From Sulfopaludibacter sp035551455 (GTDB taxonomy: Bacteria > Acidobacteriota > Terriglobia > Bryobacterales > Bryobacteraceae), in contig DASZMZ010000282.1 in assembly GCA_035551455.1 (NCBI GenBank), forward strand, positions 1 through 61,617: DNA of 61,617 bases. Direction: 5' to 3'. The translations under genes and the position numbers were made by a program. Below, one piece after another: positions 49,414-57,870 of the stretch. Every line of letters begins with the position of its first letter. Position 1 is the first letter of the stretch. Below the pieces are notes generated by a model, which ran no database searches, was not told where the DNA came from, and saw nothing but the letters and a program-made list of their open reading frames with translations.

Positions 49414-52400
49414 TTACAGGCTGCCTCGCAGTACGCGAGGAGTCTGCCGTCTTGGAAATCGGAAGGTCGATATGAAAGCGCGCACCGCCGCCCGCCCGAT
49501 TGGAAACTTCGATGGAACCGCCATGTTCTTGAATAATACCGTACGTCACAGAAAGGCCCAGGCCCGTGCCCTTGCGCGCCCCTTTGGTGGTAAAGAACGG
49601 ATCGTAGATGCGCTGCAGGTGTTCCGGCGCAATGCCCGTGCCGCTGTCGCTCACTTCCACCCGCACCGACGGCCCCGCCTGCCACGTGCGGATTTCCAGC
49701 ATTCCGCCTCCGGTCATGGCGTCGCGCGCATTCAGGAAAAGATTCAGGAAGACCTGCTGCAACTTGCCCGCATTGCCGTGCACGGGAGGAACGTCCACGC
49801 CCAATTCGGTCTTCACGCCGATGCTGGCTTTCTGCAGTTGATGATCCAGCAACGACACCGTCTCCTGAATCACCTTATTGAGACTGACGTCGCCAAACGT
49901 AGTGGAAGACGTGCGCGAAAAGTTGAGCAGCGAATTGACGATCTCGCTGGCGCGGAACGTCTGCTTGGCAATCTTGTCCAGGATGATGGACTTTTGCGAA
50001 TCCTCGGCCACCTGCTTGGCCAGCATCTGCGCATAAGTGGAGATCACCGCCAGGGGGGTGTTCACTTCGTGCGCCACGCCGGCTGCCAGCAGTCCGATAC
50101 TGCTGAGTTTGTCGGCTTGCACCAGCCGCTGCTCCAGTTCGGCGCGGTCCGTGACATCGTCGAAAATGATCAGGCGGCCAATCTGCTGCTGCTCTTTGGA
50201 AACCAGGGGGGCGATGGCGACGTTCAGAGTGGCTTCCCGGAATCGCGCCGGCGACAAGCCGTTGCTATGGCCGTTCGTATGACCGTTCCCGTTGGCGTGC
50301 GCCGCGGCCAGCCCAGCCGGCTTTAAGACGTACTTGTAGATGTGATGAATCCCGGTCTCGCCGCGGACTTTGTCGAACTGTTCGCTCAGATCGCCCGGGA
50401 AGAGTTCCCGTAGCGTGCGTCCCAGCGCCTTGTCGCGAGGCACGCCGCTCAGTTGCTCAATCTGCGTATTCCAACTCTCCACCCGGTCGTCCAGGTCGGC
50501 CGCCAGAATACCGACGTTGATGGATTCCACGATATTCTCGCTGAATTCCTTCAGCCGCTCGTATTCTTCGACCTTGCGCTGCAGGGAGCGATACAGAGTG
50601 GCATTTTCGATAGCGATTCCCACGTAACCTGCCAGCGTGACCAGCAGTTCCACATCCACGCTCGAAAGATAGTCGCCGAACGTCGTGCGGCTCACGCCCA
50701 CGTAAGCGATGGTGCGTCCGCGGACCTCGCAGGGCAGATAGTAGTTCAAGTCGAGATCGGCAATCGTGCGGCGCACCGAAGTGGGCCAGGATCGCGACAC
50801 CGCGTCCAACTGATGGCGCGTCCGTTCAAAGAACAGATAGCCTTCCGGCAGTTCCCATTTGAGAAAACTCAGGTCCAGGTCTTCGTAACTCACGCTGGCT
50901 AGACGAGGATTGGCGCCCATGGCCTTTTTCAGCCGGAAAGCCGGCTCTGGAGTGGCTGCCGAATCGTCCGCCAGGAAGAAAACCAGGTGCTTGATGTTGA
51001 GGGTCTGGAGCAGGCGTTCGCCCACCGAACTCAACATTGTGTCCAGGTCGGTCTCGGCGCTCAGCTCCCGGGCAAACTCGATCAGCGTCCGCCGGTAATC
51101 GTAGCTGTCCCGGTAGAAGTATTTGTCGAGCCGATCCTGAATCCAGGCGCGAATGGGCTGGAACAGGAAGCTGGCAATCAGCATCACGCTGACCAGTTCC
51201 AGATTTCCGAGATCTTTGAAGTAGAGGTGTACCGCGCTGCCCAGCGAAAGCACAATGCCGTAAAACGCGGCCAGCACACAGACCGTGGCCAGCGTGTAGG
51301 CGTAGCCCCGGCGGAAGATGATGTCCACGTCCATGAGGCGATAGCGCACAATCGCATACGCCAGGGTGAGCGGCACCAGCACCACCGAGAGCACCGACAG
51401 CTTCATGTAGTTGTTGGGCAGGTAGCCCAACGCGTACGGCAGCACGTACAGCACAAAGAAGGGAACGATGCCGAAGAACGTCCCGTTGCGCAGCCACTTC
51501 AACTGCTGGCGGACGATCGGATCTTCGGCGCGGCGATGGCCAATCGCCAGGGCCAGCGCACCCACCGCGTACGGCAACGTGGCCAGCGGCACCCAGATGC
51601 GGTCCAGCATCCAGCGCAACTCAATCAGCGGCACGCCGATCTTCAGAATGCCGCGCGCGAAAGCCACAAAAACCAGGAACAGGATGGCCCCAGGGAGGTA
51701 GAGCAGCGCGAGGCGCGCGCGGGTGCGGAACCAGTTGAACGGTTCGGGGAAGGTCAGGCAGAAATGCAGGAAGAGAGCCGGCGCCAGCAAACCCGCCGCC
51801 ACGTTGCCGTAGTAGACGATGCTGTCCAGCGTATTGAGCAGCCCCGTATAGTGGAAACAGAAAAAGACGAATGAGGCCAGGCAAAGAATATAGAAATGCA
51901 GCGCCTTTTGCGCACTGCCGCGGCGGAAATAAACGAACAGCCCAATGAAGAGGTAGCCCGCCCCCACGACGTATTCGTAAACCACCGCCCGGTCCAGCGG
52001 TACCTCGCTCACCACCAGGTTGCGGATGTCGAATTCAAGGCCCCCGCGCACCACGTGGTAAACGGCTTTTTCCCAGGAGGGCAGGTTGGCCAGAATCTTG
52101 GCCACATCCAACTGACTCTTTACCGGGACGCCGTGCGCCGGATGGGTGTCGGCCGGTTCCTGGCCTTCGGGTGTATTCTCCGGCTTCTGTGGGCGGGAGA
52201 TGCTTTTGAGAATATCGCCCTTGCGGACACCGGCGCGGTATCCCGCGCTATCCGCGGGAACCTCCAGCGCTTCCACGCCTGCGGCCCGGTCCACCCACAC
52301 CACTCCATCGTCGTGAAGGTGAAAGCTATGCTTGTCCTGGAAATTGATGACGGCAACGACACCTGCGGCTAGCGTCAGGATCGTTAAGATCGCGGTGGAC

Positions 52401-52426
52401 AGTTGGAACTTGAGTTCCTGGAACAT
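49406..52426 (-). CDS. PDZ-7TM-GAF-PAS sensor histidine kinase
   Basis: 1006 residues. One N-terminal helix (STAILTILTLAAGVVAVINF), an extracytoplasmic PDZ domain at about 45-140 (GYRAGVRKGDILKSISR), about eight membrane segments at 150-410, GAF at about 430-610, PAS at about 620-745, HisKA with His786 in GVAHEVNTPLAV, and HATPase (SDSGTGIAPEHLQ; GTGLGLSVTYGI). The arrangement is like the PrsK kinases of PEP-CTERM/exosortase loci but with an added PDZ domain, which may sense unfolded or C-terminal peptides. It overlaps the regulator start by 8 bases and is divergent from the export operon. Confidence 0.9.
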   Translation of the reverse strand: MFQELKFQLSTAILTILTLAAGVVAVINFQDKHSFHLHDDGVVWVDRAAGVEALEVPADSAGYRAGVRKGDILKSISRPQKPENTPEGQEPADTHPAHGVPVKSQLDVAKILANLPSWEKAVYHVVRGGLEFDIRNLVVSEVPLDRAVVYEYVVGAGYLFIGLFVYFRRGSAQKALHFYILCLASFVFFCFHYTGLLNTLDSIVYYGNVAAGLLAPALFLHFCLTFPEPFNWFRTRARLALLYLPGAILFLVFVAFARGILKIGVPLIELRWMLDRIWVPLATLPYAVGALALAIGHRRAEDPIVRQQLKWLRNGTFFGIVPFFVLYVLPYALGYLPNNYMKLSVLSVVLVPLTLAYAIVRYRLMDVDIIFRRGYAYTLATVCVLAAFYGIVLSLGSAVHLYFKDLGNLELVSVMLIASFLFQPIRAWIQDRLDKYFYRDSYDYRRTLIEFARELSAETDLDTMLSSVGERLLQTLNIKHLVFFLADDSAATPEPAFRLKKAMGANPRLASVSYEDLDLSFLKWELPEGYLFFERTRHQLDAVSRSWPTSVRRTIADLDLNYYLPCEVRGRTIAYVGVSRTTFGDYLSSVDVELLVTLAGYVGIAIENATLYRSLQRKVEEYERLKEFSENIVESINVGILAADLDDRVESWNTQIEQLSGVPRDKALGRTLRELFPGDLSEQFDKVRGETGIHHIYKYVLKPAGLAAAHANGNGHTNGHSNGLSPARFREATLNVAIAPLVSKEQQQIGRLIIFDDVTDRAELEQRLVQADKLSSIGLLAAGVAHEVNTPLAVISTYAQMLAKQVAEDSQKSIILDKIAKQTFRASEIVNSLLNFSRTSSTTFGDVSLNKVIQETVSLLDHQLQKASIGVKTELGVDVPPVHGNAGKLQQVFLNLFLNARDAMTGGGMLEIRTWQAGPSVRVEVSDSGTGIAPEHLQRIYDPFFTTKGARKGTGLGLSVTYGIIQEHGGSIEVSNRAGGGARFHIDLPISKTADSSRTARQPVNA

Positions 52427-52906
52427 GGATGCCGCCGTTACCGTTTAGCGAGACAATACTCCTCAGCCCGCTGAGCACGTTGACTGCCGTTAGAAATACG
52501 GAAAGCTAAATAAATAATATCCTAAAGAATCTATTGCTTACAAGCAGCGCCTGGAAGCGGCTCCGCATTTTGGGAGAAAGCCACTATGCGGAAGTGTATC
52601 GCCGGCACAACAACTGTTGCAAAATGCAAGCCACTGGAAGCCGAACTCCACCCGGCCGGAAGCTGAAGCCTGCCTACTCGGACGGTGCGTCTTAGTACCG
52701 GTACTGTATTGACTTTAAGACGCAAAGTAAAATAGACTCGTAAAGTGCCGGTCCGGGCAGCCATGCGGTAAGCAGCATCACCAATCTAGTACCCGTAAAG
52801 GTTCAGACCGAACCGCTGAAAATCGAGAATGCAGTACAATAAACGAGATGCCGCCGAAGGGTGGCGAGCCCGCAAGCACATCCCGGCCATGCATCGAAGG
52901 AAAACC
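52427..52906. promoter_or_regulatory. 480-base control region between the kinase and the exopolysaccharide operon
   Basis: No convincing gene. It holds an AT-rich patch (52504-52522), a GG-N10-GC element at 52552-52567 (tggaagcggctccgca) with the spacing of a sigma-54 promoter but a poor consensus, a nested dyad at 52687-52723 (own entry), and a 5-bp dyad ggttc/gaacc at 52800-52814. Divergent promoters for both transcription units must lie here. Confidence 0.55.
52687..52723. promoter_or_regulatory. Nested palindrome in the exopolysaccharide promoter region
   Basis: Outer arms gcgtctta (52687-52694) and taagacgc (52716-52723) enclose a perfect 12-bp palindrome agtaccggtact (52694-52705) and a TTGACT hexamer. 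Likely a regulator site or stable hairpin about 200 bases before the Wza-like gene. Confidence 0.5.
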
Positions 52907-53584
52907 ATGAGAACGGCAATTTTGGCTGCCTCTTTGGCATTTGCGGCAGTGGTTTGGGCACAGCCGCAACAGGAACAGAAACCCGCCCAGCAAGCGCCTC
53001 CGCCCGGACCTGCCTCCATGTCTCCGATGATTCCGACCGGCGCACCCGCCACGGAGGCGCACGGATCCAAGCAGCCCGTGCCGGCGCCGATCAACGCCCG
53101 TACTTACATTATTGGTGCGGAAGACGTTGTGGCGGTCCATGTGTTTGAAAACGCGAACTTCTCCGTGCCCTCGGAAGTAGTGCGGCCGGATGGGAAAATC
53201 ACCATGCCTCTGCTCGGCGAGATTACGGCGTCGAATAAGACTCCGGAAGAATTGGCCGATGAGATACAGAAGGTGCTGGTGGAGCGTTATATGAAGGAAC
53301 CGCCTCACGTTCAGGTAATTGTATTGGATGTGCGCAGTAAGAATTATTATCTGCAAGGGGAAGTCAATAAACCGGGCAAGTATCCGCTGGTTGTTCCGAC
53401 GACGATTATGCAGGCCTTGGTGAATGCGGGGGGATTTCGCGATTTCGCCAATAAGAAAGATATCCGGATCCAACGTGTGGGTCAGGACAAATTTCTGAAA
53501 TTCAATTACGCGGAAGTAAGTAAGGGGAAGCACCTGGAGCAAAACATCCTGCTTCAGCCCGATGATCAGATTTACGTGCATTAA
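52907..53584 (+). CDS. Polysaccharide export protein (Wza-like, Poly_export + SLBB)
   Basis: 225 residues from ATG 52907 (aagga ribosome site; begins signal peptide MRTAILAASLAFAAVVWA); earlier in-frame starts at 52829 and 52889 are less likely. A Pro/Gln/Ala linker precedes the Poly_export domain (TYIIGAEDVVAVHVFENANF; VRPDGKITMPLLGEITASNK) and a SLBB domain (NYYLQGEVNKPGKYPLVV). No lipobox Cys is present, unlike E. coli Wza, and the protein is shorter. It should form the outer-membrane exit channel for a polysaccharide. First gene of the operon. Confidence 0.88.
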   Translation: MRTAILAASLAFAAVVWAQPQQEQKPAQQAPPPGPASMSPMIPTGAPATEAHGSKQPVPAPINARTYIIGAEDVVAVHVFENANFSVPSEVVRPDGKITMPLLGEITASNKTPEELADEIQKVLVERYMKEPPHVQVIVLDVRSKNYYLQGEVNKPGKYPLVVPTTIMQALVNAGGFRDFANKKDIRIQRVGQDKFLKFNYAEVSKGKHLEQNILLQPDDQIYVH

Positions 53585-53649
53585 GCCTGATGCAAAAAGC
53601 CTGAGGGGTTAGGCGTCAGAGTGTTTTCCAGCAGGAAGGGATTTTTATT

Positions 53650-55365
53650 ATGGCCGCAGCAAATAACTTTGTGAGTGTTTCCCGGCGTCCTCCGGACGTT
53701 GAGGATTACATTGACATGGTCCGCCGCTACCGCTCCTGGATCGTGGGTCCCACATTCGCGGGTCTGGTGATCTCGGTAGTAGTGGCATTTCTCTGGCCTG
53801 ATACATTCCGGTCGCAGGCAGTGATGCGAATCACCCCGCCGAAGGTCTCCGAAAAACTGGTCCCGAGCGAGATTACGCAGCACATGAACGAGCGCCTGAA
53901 CCAGATGCAGCAGGAAATTCTCAGCCGCTCACAACTGGCCAGCATGATTCAGCAGCCGGCCCTGAATCTTTATCCGAAAGAGCGGCTGCAAAAACCGATC
54001 GAAGATATCGTGCAGGACATGCGGACCAAGTACATCCAGATCCGCATGCTCGGCGTGCCTGGCGTTGAGGGCAGCAAAGGCGCCTCGGCCTTTTCTATCT
54101 CATTCGACTATCCCGACAAGTATCGCGCCAAGCTGGTGGTGGACCAGTTGGTGGCCAAGTTCATGGAGCAAAACGGTAACGTGATCAAGCTGAATACCCG
54201 CCTGACCACTCAGTTCATCGACGATGAGTTGAAGACTGCGTCGGACCGGATGAATAAGCTCAGCAGTGAGATCACCAAGTTTCGCATGCTGAATCCCGGC
54301 AAACTGCCCGAACAGGCGTCGGCCAATGCCACGATGATCAGCAGCCTGCAGCAGGCCATCGCCACGGAAAACGAAGGTCTCAATCGGGCGACGAATCAGA
54401 AGCTGATGGAAGAGAACCAACTGGCCGGGCTGCAGAACGATCTGGCTTTCCAATCGCAGCACCTGGAAGATACCGTTATGACGGGCGGGTCGCCGGGCCA
54501 GCAACAGCTCAGCGTCAAGAATCAGCGCCTGATTGAACTGGATCGGGATTTGTCCAGCCTGCAGAATTCACTTTCAGAAGCGCGCAAGATGTACCGCGAC
54601 GATTATCCACCCATTAAGAACCTGATCGCGCGAATCGACAACCTGCAGAAGCAGCGGGAAGAAGTGGAAAAGAACGATCAGGCGGCGCGCGCCGCCGCTC
54701 CGACCGCCACCGGCCCTACGGCGCCCACCGCGGTCAAGATAGTCAATCCGCAAGTACAGCAGCGGATGGAAGAGTTGAAGAACCAGATCAGCTCCGCCAA
54801 AACCTCGCTCGCCATCACTACCAACGAAATTCAGACCCGGCAGAATCACATTACCGAGATCAATCGCCGCGTGCAGGAATACCAGGTTCGCATCGAGGCC
54901 GCGCCCTTGGTGGAGCAACAGTACACGCAGATGCTCGGGGACTACGAACTGGCCAAACAGCAGTACAACGATTTTTCCAAGCGAAAAGGCCAGTCTGAAA
55001 CGCAGGAGAATATCAACGAACACCAGGCTGGGGAAAGCCTCGAAGTTCTGGATCCGGCTTCGCTGCCGGAACAATCGTTTGAACCCATTCGTTCGGTTTG
55101 GGTGGGTGCAGGCACCGCGATCGGTATGATGCTGGGTATCATGCTGGCCGGAGCCAAAGAGATGAAGGATTCGTCGCTCAAGAATTTGAAAGACGTTCGG
55201 GCCTATACCAACCTGCCGATCCTAAGCAGCATTCCGCTGCTGGAAAACGCTCTGCTGGTGCGCCGCAAGCGCCGCCTGTTCTGGCTGGCATGGTCCAGCG
55301 CCTTCATCGTTGGTTCCATCGCCATGAGCGGGGCTATGTATTATCACTTTTTCGGTAAAAGTTAG
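53650..55365 (+). CDS. Chain-length determinant (Wzz/GumC-like) protein
   Basis: 571 residues. Two membrane helices, at about 33-52 (WIVGPTFAGLVISVVVAFLW) and 540-562 (FWLAWSSAFIVGSIAMSGAM), bracket a long periplasmic coiled coil (about 190-430). The PEP-CTERM/GumC-type signature near the C terminus includes NEHQAGESLEVLDPASLPEQ and PIRSVWVGAGTAIGMMLGIM. It sets polymer length and docks the cytoplasmic tyrosine kinase encoded next. A ggaaggg ribosome site precedes the ATG. Confidence 0.9.
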   Translation: MAAANNFVSVSRRPPDVEDYIDMVRRYRSWIVGPTFAGLVISVVVAFLWPDTFRSQAVMRITPPKVSEKLVPSEITQHMNERLNQMQQEILSRSQLASMIQQPALNLYPKERLQKPIEDIVQDMRTKYIQIRMLGVPGVEGSKGASAFSISFDYPDKYRAKLVVDQLVAKFMEQNGNVIKLNTRLTTQFIDDELKTASDRMNKLSSEITKFRMLNPGKLPEQASANATMISSLQQAIATENEGLNRATNQKLMEENQLAGLQNDLAFQSQHLEDTVMTGGSPGQQQLSVKNQRLIELDRDLSSLQNSLSEARKMYRDDYPPIKNLIARIDNLQKQREEVEKNDQAARAAAPTATGPTAPTAVKIVNPQVQQRMEELKNQISSAKTSLAITTNEIQTRQNHITEINRRVQEYQVRIEAAPLVEQQYTQMLGDYELAKQQYNDFSKRKGQSETQENINEHQAGESLEVLDPASLPEQSFEPIRSVWVGAGTAIGMMLGIMLAGAKEMKDSSLKNLKDVRAYTNLPILSSIPLLENALLVRRKRRLFWLAWSSAFIVGSIAMSGAMYYHFFGKS

Positions 55366-55392
55366 AAGGGGTTTAGGGGAACTGGTGACGAA

Positions 55393-56307
55393 ATGAGTCG
55401 AGTACACGATGCGTTACGCCGGGCGGAAAGAGGCGCGCCTCTGGATGAACAGCCGCTCGCCACGGATGCAGCCGGAGCAGCGGAAGTAGAAGTCGAACCC
55501 GCCGGTGAAACGGCTGCCGCGCGCCGTCCAGAGTTCCTGCCCGTGAGTTCCGGCATGCCAGCGGCGCCTTCAGTCCGCTTGAACATTCATGCGGCAGCAC
55601 TGGCGGAGGTGGCTCTGGTGCCCTTCCAGCCGGCGCCGGAATCGCATCTGCTGGATCTCAACAATTCGCACGAAACACCGGCTGAAGAATTCCGCACACT
55701 ACGCACCCGGCTCAACCACCTGCAGACCTTGCAGCCGCTGCACACGGTGATCGTGACCAGCCCTTCGCCGGCCGAAGGCAAAACGTTCACTGCGGTCAAC
55801 CTGGCGTTGGCTGAGGCGCACCTGGCCGAGAGTTCCGTGCTGCTGGGTGATTTCGACTTGCGCCGCCCCATTGTTCACAATCTCTTCCAGGTGGATCGCG
55901 CGCCCGGCCTTTCGGACTACCTGACCGGCCAATGCACCTTCGCGCAGGCTCTGCGCCGCGTGGAGGGCATGAATCTTTACCTGCTGCCCGCCGGGTCGCC
56001 CGTAAAGAACCCGCTGGAACTGTTGAACATGCGCACCGCCAAGGTGCTCTTCGAAGAACTGCCGCGCAGCTTCAACTGGGCCATCTTCGATACGCCGCCG
56101 CTGTTGTTCTCGGCGGACGCCAATCTGCTTTCCACGATGGCCGACGGTACGGTCCTGGTGGTGAAGATCGGCTCCACTACATTCGATAACGTGACTCGCG
56201 CCATGCAGTCGCTGTGCGAGAACAATGTTCTTGGCATTGTGGCCAACGGCGCCCGCGCTTCGGAATTGTACAGCAAGTACACTTACTACTACTCGCGTTC
56301 CGAATAG
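55393..56307 (+). CDS. CpsD/CapB-type bacterial tyrosine kinase
   Basis: 304 residues. EEFRTLRTRLNHL precedes the ATP site. Walker A is degenerate (SPSPAEGKTFT, Lys-Thr kept), Walker A-prime is LLGDFDLRRP and Walker B FDTPPLLFSADA. The C terminus carries a Tyr cluster (SELYSKYTYYYSRSE), the usual autophosphorylation tail. It works with the chain-length protein to control polysaccharide synthesis and export. Twenty-seven bases separate the two genes. A long hairpin-bearing gap follows. Confidence 0.9.
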   Translation: MSRVHDALRRAERGAPLDEQPLATDAAGAAEVEVEPAGETAAARRPEFLPVSSGMPAAPSVRLNIHAAALAEVALVPFQPAPESHLLDLNNSHETPAEEFRTLRTRLNHLQTLQPLHTVIVTSPSPAEGKTFTAVNLALAEAHLAESSVLLGDFDLRRPIVHNLFQVDRAPGLSDYLTGQCTFAQALRRVEGMNLYLLPAGSPVKNPLELLNMRTAKVLFEELPRSFNWAIFDTPPLLFSADANLLSTMADGTVLVVKIGSTTFDNVTRAMQSLCENNVLGIVANGARASELYSKYTYYYSRSE

Positions 56308-56328
56308 GACGCTTCAGCCCTTTCCCAG

Positions 56329-56366
56329 TCCGGCGCTGTACCCAATTTCACGGGTATCGCGCCGGA
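56329..56366 (+). terminator. Strong two-part hairpin between kinase and sortase-substrate genes
   Basis: tccggcgc (56329-56336) pairs with gcgccgga (56359-56366); after a 2x2 internal loop, taccc (56339-56343) pairs with gggta (56352-56356); loop of 8 bases. It starts 22 bases after the kinase stop. No T-run follows, so it may be an attenuator, a processing site or an mRNA-protecting structure rather than a full stop. Confidence 0.5.
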
Positions 56367-56453
56367 AACTCGCCTCTTTGGTACCGCGGTTGCACTTCTT
56401 CCGTCCGAACGTCGTCGCCCTTCGACCAATTTGGAAAAGGAGCTGCAAACCGT

Positions 56454-57251
56454 ATGAAACTCGGAGTTATTCAGAAAGGGGCGGCCAGCATCGCTTTTGG
56501 GTTGGCATCCTGGGCCGCCATGGGCATCGTGCAGGCCCAACCGTTATTCGATCGCGTCAACGTCAATCTTCCTTATACCGTGACGATTGGCGATCATACC
56601 TTACAACCCGGCGATTACGTCTTTCAGCAAATGGACAGCATCTCGGGCAATAGCCGGGTAGTTTTGATCTACTCCGACAACGGCATGAAATTCCAGACCT
56701 CGGCCATGTCGATACCCGCACTGGACCCGAACACCGCCCCCGACACCAAGCTCGTGCTGCACCACCTCGGCAACAATTATTACCTGGACAAGATCTGGAT
56801 CCAGGGCAAGGATTACGGGTACGAATTCCCGCTACCGGACAACGTAAAATCGCGCGAAAAGGAAATGTCGGAACCGGTCAGCGTAGCCGCTCGGTATTCG
56901 CCCAGTTCATCTTCCGCCACTACCTCGGCGAACAGCTCGACCACGAATACCACCAGCAATACGACCACTGACACGACGACCGCGAACGCGACTCCTCCGC
57001 CTCCGGTTGAGAATCCTCCGCAGCAGGTAACGCCTCCTCCGGACAATACGATGGCGCAGAACACGCCGCCGTCCCAGAGCAGCGCCGACCGGTCCGCCGA
57101 CCGCTCCTACGACCAGTCCATTCCCGCGCCTGCGAGCAACAACAACAATGACACGACCAGCATGCCCCATACTTCGGCCGGCTGGTTGATGATGCTACTC
57201 AGTGGCGGAGCCTTGAGCGGTGCCGGAATGCGCTTGCGCCGCAAACGGTAA
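56454..57251 (+). CDS. Secreted protein with C-terminal LPxTG-like sorting signal, candidate sortase substrate
   Basis: 265 residues from ATG 56454 (aaggag upstream). Signal peptide at about 1-29 (IAFGLASWAAMGIVQAQ). A folded domain spans about 30-140 (NLPYTVTIGDHTLQPGDYVF; GNNYYLDKIWIQGKDYGYEF). A long Ser/Thr/Asn/Pro-rich stalk (about 155-235) follows. The C terminus is a three-part sorting signal: MPHTS (237-241, an LPxTG variant), a hydrophobic stretch AGWLMMLLSGGALSGAG and a basic tail MRLRRKR. The sortase gene starts 12 bases downstream, so this is very likely its dedicated substrate. Confidence 0.8.
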   Translation: MKLGVIQKGAASIAFGLASWAAMGIVQAQPLFDRVNVNLPYTVTIGDHTLQPGDYVFQQMDSISGNSRVVLIYSDNGMKFQTSAMSIPALDPNTAPDTKLVLHHLGNNYYLDKIWIQGKDYGYEFPLPDNVKSREKEMSEPVSVAARYSPSSSSATTSANSSTTNTTSNTTTDTTTANATPPPPVENPPQQVTPPPDNTMAQNTPPSQSSADRSADRSYDQSIPAPASNNNNDTTSMPHTSAGWLMMLLSGGALSGAGMRLRRKR

Positions 57252-57263
57252 GGAAGCCACGCC

Positions 57264-57866
57264 ATGACGACTCAGGGCGCCAAACGGCTCGTATCCATTC
57301 CGCTGCTCGCAGGTGGAGCAGTGCTGCTGGTGCTGGGCGCCCGTGAATTGATTGAACCACTCATCGGACAGGCAGCCGCGGCCCGCACCTTCAACCGTGC
57401 GGCCGCGGCGCCTCCGTCCGTGCAGCCTCAGCCTCTCCGGCGCGGCGACGAGGTCGGAAAGCTGGTCTTCCCTCGTCTGGGCGCCGCCTTCTACGTGGTG
57501 GAGGGCGACCAGGATGATGAACTGCGCCGGGGTCCCGGCCACCTGCGCGGTTCCGCCATGCCCGGCGAGTCTGGGAATTGCATCATCGCCGGCCACCGCG
57601 ACACGCATTTCCGCGTCTTGCAAGATATCCGGCAAGGCGACGACCTGCTGGTAGAGACGAAGTCCGGCCAGTACCTGTATCGAGTACAACGCACGCGTGT
57701 AGTCTCGGCGGACAATACCGGGCCGCTGCAGCCCACTACTCGCGCCGAACTCAACCTCATCACCTGCTTCCCTTTCTCCTATGTGGGCTCGGCGCCGAAG
57801 CGTTTCGTCGTGGAAGCTCTCCTCGCCGCCAAGGTCTCCGCATCCGCAAAGCCCGTCGTAGAATAA
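57264..57866 (+). CDS. Sortase (class D/E-like)
   Basis: 200 residues. An N-terminal membrane anchor (SIPLLAGGAVLLVLGAREL) is followed by the sortase beta-barrel: VFPRLGAAFYVVEGD, catalytic His111 in GHRDTHF, Cys168 in LITCFPF and Arg180 in APKRFVV. It should cleave the MPHTS-type signal of the protein encoded just upstream and attach it to an acceptor; in a diderm the acceptor is unknown and could be the exported polysaccharide or a protein. An aagga ribosome site supports the ATG. Confidence 0.92.
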   Translation: MTTQGAKRLVSIPLLAGGAVLLVLGARELIEPLIGQAAAARTFNRAAAAPPSVQPQPLRRGDEVGKLVFPRLGAAFYVVEGDQDDELRRGPGHLRGSAMPGESGNCIIAGHRDTHFRVLQDIRQGDDLLVETKSGQYLYRVQRTRVVSADNTGPLQPTTRAELNLITCFPFSYVGSAPKRFVVEALLAAKVSASAKPVVE

Positions 57867-57870
57867 GTGA

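Noticed and set aside
52603..52621. Sigma-54-like cggcac and ttgca words
   Set aside because: GG and GC are separated by 13 bases rather than 10, so the geometry is wrong.
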